Below are positions 61,381-64,000 of a DNA stretch of 64,000 nt, one piece after another. The notes under the pieces were generated by a model, which was given only the letters and a program-made list of their open reading frames with translations, made no database searches and was not told the origin of the DNA. The position numbers were made by a program, and so were the translations under genes. This stretch comes from Hyphomicrobiales bacterium (GTDB taxonomy: Bacteria > Pseudomonadota > Alphaproteobacteria > Rhizobiales > Xanthobacteraceae). How positions within the stretch are numbered: position 1 is the first letter of the stretch; every line of letters begins with the position of its first letter. The stretch spans positions 62,001 to 126,000 of the forward strand of contig JACPOA010000016.1 of the NCBI GenBank assembly GCA_016185205.1, written 5' to 3'.

Positions 61381-64000
61381 TTAGGCCTCCCCATATCCGC
61401 CCGCGGTCGGGCTCTGGATGATGACCGCCTCATTGACGTCGATCGTGGTCTCGTCGCAGCCTTGCAGCCGCTCCATGCGGCCGTCCTTGCGGCGCGCCCA
61501 GTTCTCGCCGACCTGACCGGCTTCGCCGCCGGCCAATCCAAATGGCCGCACCCGGCGATGGCCGGACAGGATCGTGCATTCCATCTTTTCCAGGAAACGG
61601 ATGGTGCGGCGAATGCCGTCGCCGGCATTCCATTGGCCCTTGCCGCCGGAGCCTTTGCGAATGTGGAAGTCCTCCAGCACCACCGGATAGCGGAACTCCA
61701 GCACCTCCGGATCGGTCAGCCGCGTATTGGTCATGTGCGTATGCACGGCATCGGTGCCGGGAAAGCCGGGCCCCGCCGGCGAGCCGGAGCAGATGGTCTC
61801 GTAATACTGATACGTGGCGTTGCCGAAATTAAGATTGTTCATGGTGCCTTGCGCACAGGCCAGTGCGCCGAGCGCGCCGAACAGGCAATTGGTCACCGCC
61901 TGCGAGGTTTCCACATTTCCGGCCACCACCGCGGCGGGATATTCCGGCGTCAGCATCGACTGCGGCGGAATGACGATGTTGATCGGTCGCAGGCAGCCGG
62001 CGTTCATCGGGATGTCGTCGTCCACCATCACGCGGAACACGTACAGCACGGCCGCGCGCGTCACCGGCTCGGGCGCGTTGAAATTGGTCGGCTGCTGTAA
62101 GCTGGTGCCGGTGAAATCGACGGTAGCCTCGCGCCTCGATTTGTCGACCGTGATCTTCACCTTGATCACGGTGCCCTGGTCCATCTCGTAGGAGAATTCC
62201 GCGTCGTGCAGCCGGTCGATCACGCGCCGCACGCTTTCGGCGGCGTTGTCCTGCACGTGCTGCATATAGGCTTTCACCACCGGCAGCGTGAACAGCGCCA
62301 CCATCTTGCGCAGCTCGGCCACGCCCTTTTCGTTGGCGGCGATCTGCGCCTTGATATCGTTGACGTTCTGCACCGGATTGCGCGCCGGATATTTGGCACC
62401 GGTAAGCGCGGCCATCAACTCCTTCTCGCGGAAGCGGCCGCGGTCGACCAGCTTGAAGTTGTCGAACAGCACGCCCTCCTGCTCGATGGTAGTGGCGTTG
62501 GGCGACATCGAGCCGGGTGAAATGCCGCCGACATCGGCGTGGTGACCGCGCGAGGCCACCCAGAACAGGATATTCCCCCTCCCTCTCCCTCCCCCGCTTG
62601 CGGGGGAGGGTAGGGTGGGGGTCTCGAACACCGGCGTGCACACCGTAATGTCGGGCAGATGGGTGCCGCCGTTGTAGGGCGCGTTGATGACGTAGACGTC
62701 GCCGGGTTTGATCTTGCCGGCATTGTCGCGAATGACGGTCTCGACCGAGCGGTCCATCGAGCCGAGATGCACCGGCATGTGCGGCGCATTGGCCACCAGC
62801 GTGCCGTCGGCTGCGAACACCGCGCAGGAGAAGTCGAGCCGCTCCTTGATGTTGACCGAATAGGCGGTGTTCTGCAGCGACACGCCCATCTGTTCGGCGA
62901 TCGACATGAACAGGTTGTTGAACACTTCCAGCATCACCGGATCGGCATGGGTCCCGATGGCGTGCGTGCGCTTAAGTTTCTTGGCGCGCGTCAATACCAG
63001 ATGATTCTTCGCGGTGAGTTCGGCCTGCCAGCCGGGTTCGAGCACGATGGTCTGGTGCGGCTCGATGATGATGGCGGCGCCTTTGATCTTCGCGCCGATC
63101 TTGAGCTGATCGCGGGTGTAGACATTGGCCTTGTGCCAGGCGCCGTTGGAAAAGAATTGTGTGCGCCGCGCCGGCTGCGGCAGCCGCGCGCGCACGCGCT
63201 TCACAGCCTTCTCGTTGAACTTGGCGCCGCCGCCGATCGCCTCCACCGACACCGCTTCCACCACCATCTGTTTTTTGCGGTCGATGAAGCCGAAGCGCGC
63301 CTTATGGGCGGTCTCGAAGGCGCGCTTCATCGTCGGCAGGGCGCCCGCCGTCACCACCAGCGCGGTGTCGGTGCCGGCGTAGCGGATATGCGCGCGCACG
63401 ATCACCTTGATCTTGGCCGCCGGCACGCCCTGGCCGGCGACCTCGTTTTTAACGTTCTTGCCGAGGCGCGCGCCGATGCGCTGGATGGCGGCGAGCGATT
63501 TGTCGCCGAAGGCCAATTCGATCGCCTGCTCGCGCGTGGCGCGGATATCGGCCAGCCCCATGCCGTAGGCCGACAGCAGCGACGAGAACGGATGAATCAG
63601 CACGCGCGTCATGCCGAGGCTGTCCGCCACCATGCAGGCGTGCTGCCCGCCGGCGCCGCCGAAGCAGTTGAGCGCGTAGCGCGTCACGTCATAGCCGCGC
63701 TGCACGGAAATCTTCTTGATCGCGTTCGCCATGTTCTCGACCGCGATCTTGATGAAGCCGTCGGCGACCTCTTCCGGCCGGCGCCCGCCGCCGACCTGCT
63801 GCGCCAGGTCGGTGAAGGCGAGGCCGACGGCATGGGCGTCGAGCGGCAGGTTCTGCGAAGGCCCGAAGATCATCGGGAAGAAATCGGGGATCAGCTTGCC
63901 GACCATCACATTGGCGTCGGTCACCGCTAACGGCCCGCCGCGCCGGTAGCATTTCGGCCCCGGATTGGCGCCGGCGCTGTCCGGTCCGACGCGGAAGCGC
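61381..64000 (-). CDS. Hydantoinase/oxoprolinase-type A-B fusion, 5' end cut by the window
   Basis: This is an ATP-dependent amidohydrolase with HyuA and HyuB parts in one chain, like 5-oxoprolinase. The visible ~870 residues are the end of HyuA (GFGPSQNL region and [17 protein letters not shown]) and the whole HyuB part ([14 protein letters not shown], then [28 protein letters not shown]). The frame is open to base 64000, so the start lies outside. Between VCTPVFE and [12 protein letters not shown] a GC-rich repeat has inserted in frame (bases 62573-62622) and adds [17 protein letters not shown]. Whether the insert harms the enzyme is unknown. The exact substrate (5-oxoproline, hydantoin or similar) is not clear. 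Confidence 0.88.
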   Translation of the reverse strand, partial: RFRVGPDSAGANPGPKCYRRGGPLAVTDANVMVGKLIPDFFPMIFGPSQNLPLDAHAVGLAFTDLAQQVGGGRRPEEVADGFIKIAVENMANAIKKISVQRGYDVTRYALNCFGGAGGQHACMVADSLGMTRVLIHPFSSLLSAYGMGLADIRATREQAIELAFGDKSLAAIQRIGARLGKNVKNEVAGQGVPAAKIKVIVRAHIRYAGTDTALVVTAGALPTMKRAFETAHKARFGFIDRKKQMVVEAVSVEAIGGGAKFNEKAVKRVRARLPQPARRTQFFSNGAWHKANVYTRDQLKIGAKIKGAAIIIEPHQTIVLEPGWQAELTAKNHLVLTRAKKLKRTHAIGTHADPVMLEVFNNLFMSIAEQMGVSLQNTAYSVNIKERLDFSCAVFAADGTLVANAPHMPVHLGSMDRSVETVIRDNAGKIKPGDVYVINAPYNGGTHLPDITVCTPVFETPTLPSPASGGGRGRGNILFWVASRGHHADVGGISPGSMSPNATTIEQEGVLFDNFKLVDRGRFREKELMAALTGAKYPARNPVQNVNDIKAQIAANEKGVAELRKMVALFTLPVVKAYMQHVQDNAAESVRRVIDRLHDAEFSYEMDQGTVIKVKITVDKSRREATVDFTGTSLQQPTNFNAPEPVTRAAVLYVFRVMVDDDIPMNAGCLRPINIVIPPQSMLTPEYPAAVVAGNVETSQAVTNCLFGALGALACAQGTMNNLNFGNATYQYYETICSGSPAGPGFPGTDAVHTHMTNTRLTDPEVLEFRYPVVLEDFHIRKGSGGKGQWNAGDGIRRTIRFLEKMECTILSGHRRVRPFGLAGGEAGQVGENWARRKDGRMERLQGCDETTIDVNEAVIIQSPTAGGYGEA
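62573..62622. repeat. GC-rich hairpin repeat in frame inside the hydantoinase gene
   Basis: CTCCCCCGCTTGCGGGGGAG and its flanks match the intergenic element at 19232-19347. It is read as 15-18 extra residues rich in Gly, Pro and Ser. The protein sequence on both sides is family-typical, so the repeat is an insertion that kept the frame. Confidence 0.88.

Overview
The window is chromosomal DNA from a GC-rich alphaproteobacterium, most likely Hyphomicrobiales (Bradyrhizobium / Rhodopseudomonas / Pseudolabrys-like). The evidence is the codon use, a HrcA/CIRCE-controlled groESL operon, a CheY response regulator and a CheZ-type phosphatase, DUF2076/DUF2093/DUF3617/DUF6101 proteins, the ileS-lspA-M16-M16-pgi-arfB-mutL gene order, and dispersed palindromic repeats of the kind seen in this order. 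It is mostly ordinary core genome. I saw no rRNA, tRNA, transposase, phage gene or CRISPR array. Genus-level placement is inference.

Layout. 1-3.7 kb: end of a TRAP transporter operon (small permease, large permease, 64-residue membrane protein) followed by an amidase. 3.7-8.4 kb: dienelactone hydrolase-like protein, PlsB-like acyltransferase, META-domain protein, OmpA-family protein with four 81-bp repeats. 8.5-10.7 kb: groES-groEL with CIRCE and terminator. 10.9-19.2 kb: lipoprotein, MFS transporter, CheZ, L,D-transpeptidase, DUF2076, a ChbG-like deacetylase with a GtrB-like glycosyltransferase and divergent GtrA, threonine synthase. 19.3-24.4 kb: hisG-hisZ, two small proteins, hisS. 24.6-32 kb: omega-aminotransferase, two convergent GT39-type membrane glycosyltransferases, TipF-like EAL protein, HAD phosphatase, CheY. 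32.2-38.2 kb: ribF, an inserted toxin-antitoxin locus, ileS, lspA. 38.2-47.6 kb: envelope protein, M16 peptidase pair, pgi, arfB, mutL, rsmD, rluB-type synthase, tadA. 47.6-52.4 kb: tiny protein, aminoglycoside-phosphotransferase-fold kinase, cupin, haloacetate dehalogenase, purD, zinc-ribbon protein. 52.5-64 kb: xseA, hydrolase, DUF2093, a lipid A operon (pmbA-cysQ-DUF374-waaA-lpxK), DUF6101, and a hydantoinase/oxoprolinase that runs off the window.

The most unusual locus is 33.2-34.6 kb, a low-GC two-gene operon between ribF and ileS. Its first gene fuses an ImmA/IrrE-type zinc metallopeptidase (HEIGH) to a C-terminal MbcA/ParS/Xre-type antitoxin. Its second gene is a RES-domain toxin, a family that destroys NAD+. 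A proteolytic sensor built into an antitoxin suggests a stress-triggered, self-cleaving toxin-antitoxin module. Two aminoacyl-tRNA synthetase genes (hisS, ileS) carry internal low-GC blocks covering their inserted domains, which looks like recombination mosaicism.

Several dispersed palindromic repeat families run through the window. One 49-bp element has six full copies and one copy split by a 117-bp insert, and it often abuts or supplies gene ends. Other families have inserted in frame inside two coding regions, the rluB-type synthase and the HyuB half of the hydantoinase.
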